Assembly: GCA_012729315.1 (NCBI GenBank) | Contig: JAAYDI010000166.1 | Coordinates: forward strand, 1 to 64,000 | Source of the DNA: Planctomycetaceae bacterium | GTDB taxonomy: Bacteria > Planctomycetota > Planctomycetia > Pirellulales > Pirellulaceae | Length of the DNA: 64,000 nucleotides | Reading direction: 5' to 3' | In this document: piece by piece, positions 63,215-64,000 of the stretch | Layout: each line of letters begins with the position of its first letter | Numbering within the stretch: position 1 is the first letter of the stretch | Translations under genes and position numbers: made by a program | The notes under the pieces: model-generated | Seen by the model: only the letters and a program-made list of their open reading frames with translations | Databases searched by the model: none | Told to the model about the DNA's origin: nothing

Positions 63215-64000
63215 TCAGCCTCCGTCTAGGGGCTCGACCAGTACCCGATTGCCCAGCACCTGCAGCACCCGGACCGGCGTGCCTGTCGACACCAGGACTC
63301 CATCGCTCAGCACGTTGACGACGTCGTCTCCAAACCGGGCCTTGCCGGACGGGGTGAGCGGCGTGGTGGTTACCCCGCGTTTTCCCTCCAGGTAGTTCCA
63401 ATCGACCAGCGCCTCGGCACGGTCCAGATCCAGATCCTCGGCGGGGGACGGCAGCATGATGCGGCTGATCAGCCACGACTCGGCCAGATAGCGGCGCATG
63501 ATCCACAAGGCGGTCACAATACCGCCGCAGGCGGCCAGCATCGTGAACAGCGAACTGGAGAGCTTCTCGAGCTGGTACGTGGTGCGCGGGAAGACGAACG
63601 TCTGGCTGGCCAGAATGATCGACACCAGGACCATCACTCCGCCCCCGATGCCGAAGATGCCCAGGCCGGGCAACACGAAGATCTCGATCGCGATGCAGGT
63701 CAGCCCGCCGACGAACAGGATGACTTCCAGCCAGCCGGCGGTGCCGTTGAGGAACTGGGACCAGAAGTACAGCAGGAAGCTGATGCCGGAGATGAAGCCG
63801 GCAATCCCGATACCGGGCGTCGACGCTTCACTGATGAGTGCGAAGAAGGCGATGAACAGCAGCATGCTGGCCAGCCACGGCTGGCTGCCCAGCCGCTCGA
63901 TCGCCACCACCACCGCATTGCGCTGCGCCACCGCGATCGGTTCCTGCAGATGGAAGTGCCGCACCGCCTCCTCAAAACTGTCCGCCGTGTCCATCAGCCA
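63215..64000 (-). CDS. NfeD protein, long form with ClpP-like part cut off by the window
   Basis: 261 codons visible; the open frame runs past 64000, so the N-terminus, likely containing the ClpP-like serine protease domain, is outside. Four to five membrane helices occupy the first half, then an OB-fold NfeD domain (VDWNYLEGKRGVTTTPLTPSGKARFG). In the two-gene NfeD arrangement the long form carries the protease and the short form the OB fold only. An internal ATG at 63994 is not the start. Confidence 0.85.
   Translation of the reverse strand, partial: WLMDTADSFEEAVRHFHLQEPIAVAQRNAVVVAIERLGSQPWLASMLLFIAFFALISEASTPGIGIAGFISGISFLLYFWSQFLNGTAGWLEVILFVGGLTCIAIEIFVLPGLGIFGIGGGVMVLVSIILASQTFVFPRTTYQLEKLSSSLFTMLAACGGIVTALWIMRRYLAESWLISRIMLPSPAEDLDLDRAEALVDWNYLEGKRGVTTTPLTPSGKARFGDDVVNVLSDGVLVSTGTPVRVLQVLGNRVLVEPLDGG

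Overview
The window looks like a chromosomal segment of a high-GC planctomycete (Planctomycetota, probably Pirellulales or a relative). The signs are: a large secreted protein with an N-terminal 'ETRRLLAA' motif (a variant of the planctomycete LEPR-XLL export motif) followed by SdrD_B-like and FG-GAP-like repeats; a stand-alone RNA polymerase alpha-CTD protein; a DUF58/MoxR/BatA cluster; FloA/NfeD genes; and short ATGACGA-type repeat arrays. This is inferred from gene content only; no 16S gene is present. I see no prophage, transposase, CRISPR array or antiviral cassette.

Layout. 0.2-4.6 kb: a nucleoside-symporter-like MFS permease, a ceramidase-like secreted protein and a TPR lipoprotein. 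3.3-15.3 kb, minus strand: a complete Tad (tight adherence) pilus locus in transcription order flp pilin, a 36-residue ORF, tadV prepilin peptidase, tadE, rcpC/cpaB, rcpA/cpaC secretin, tadZ/cpaE, tadA/cpaF ATPase, tadB, tadC, a small exported protein and a TPR lipoprotein. A strong hairpin just after flp may separate abundant pilin mRNA from the assembly genes. 15.9-32.5 kb: tRNA-Leu(CAG), a tRNA nucleotidyltransferase with an unusual C-terminal extension, the 1370-residue surface protein, a WD40 protein, a parvulin-type isomerase, Mfd, an Old-Yellow-Enzyme-like oxidoreductase and a UvrD/PcrA helicase.

32.8-42.9 kb, plus strand: the alpha-CTD protein, two proteins of unknown function (one membrane-bound), a small P-loop NTPase, a Pro/Cys-rich exported protein, a DRG-like TGS GTPase, PolX, a TPR-AAA+ ATPase and a TPR membrane protein. 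Then about 1 kb has no convincing gene. 43.9-47.5 kb, minus strand: a DUF481-like outer-membrane protein, an unknown, rpiB, and a TsaC fused to a YwlE-like arginine-phosphatase domain, expressed from a recognisable promoter that carries two TTGCGCAA palindromes. 47.8-55.9 kb, plus strand: an NHL lipoprotein and a MoxR-DUF58-VWA group.

56.1-64 kb, minus strand: a remnant of a ceramidase-like gene, a VTT membrane protein, an HDOD protein with a degenerate GGDEF domain, a 28-residue very basic protein resembling the mS38/bS22 ribosomal family, a response regulator, a beta-hydroxyacid dehydrogenase, a Pro-rich unknown, FloA and two NfeD proteins, the last one cut by the window end.

The most notable points are the TsaC-YwlE fusion with its operator-bearing promoter, the tiny basic protein, the small ORF in the Tad operon, the stand-alone alpha-CTD, and 33-nt repeat arrays that supply the stop codons of three neighbouring genes.
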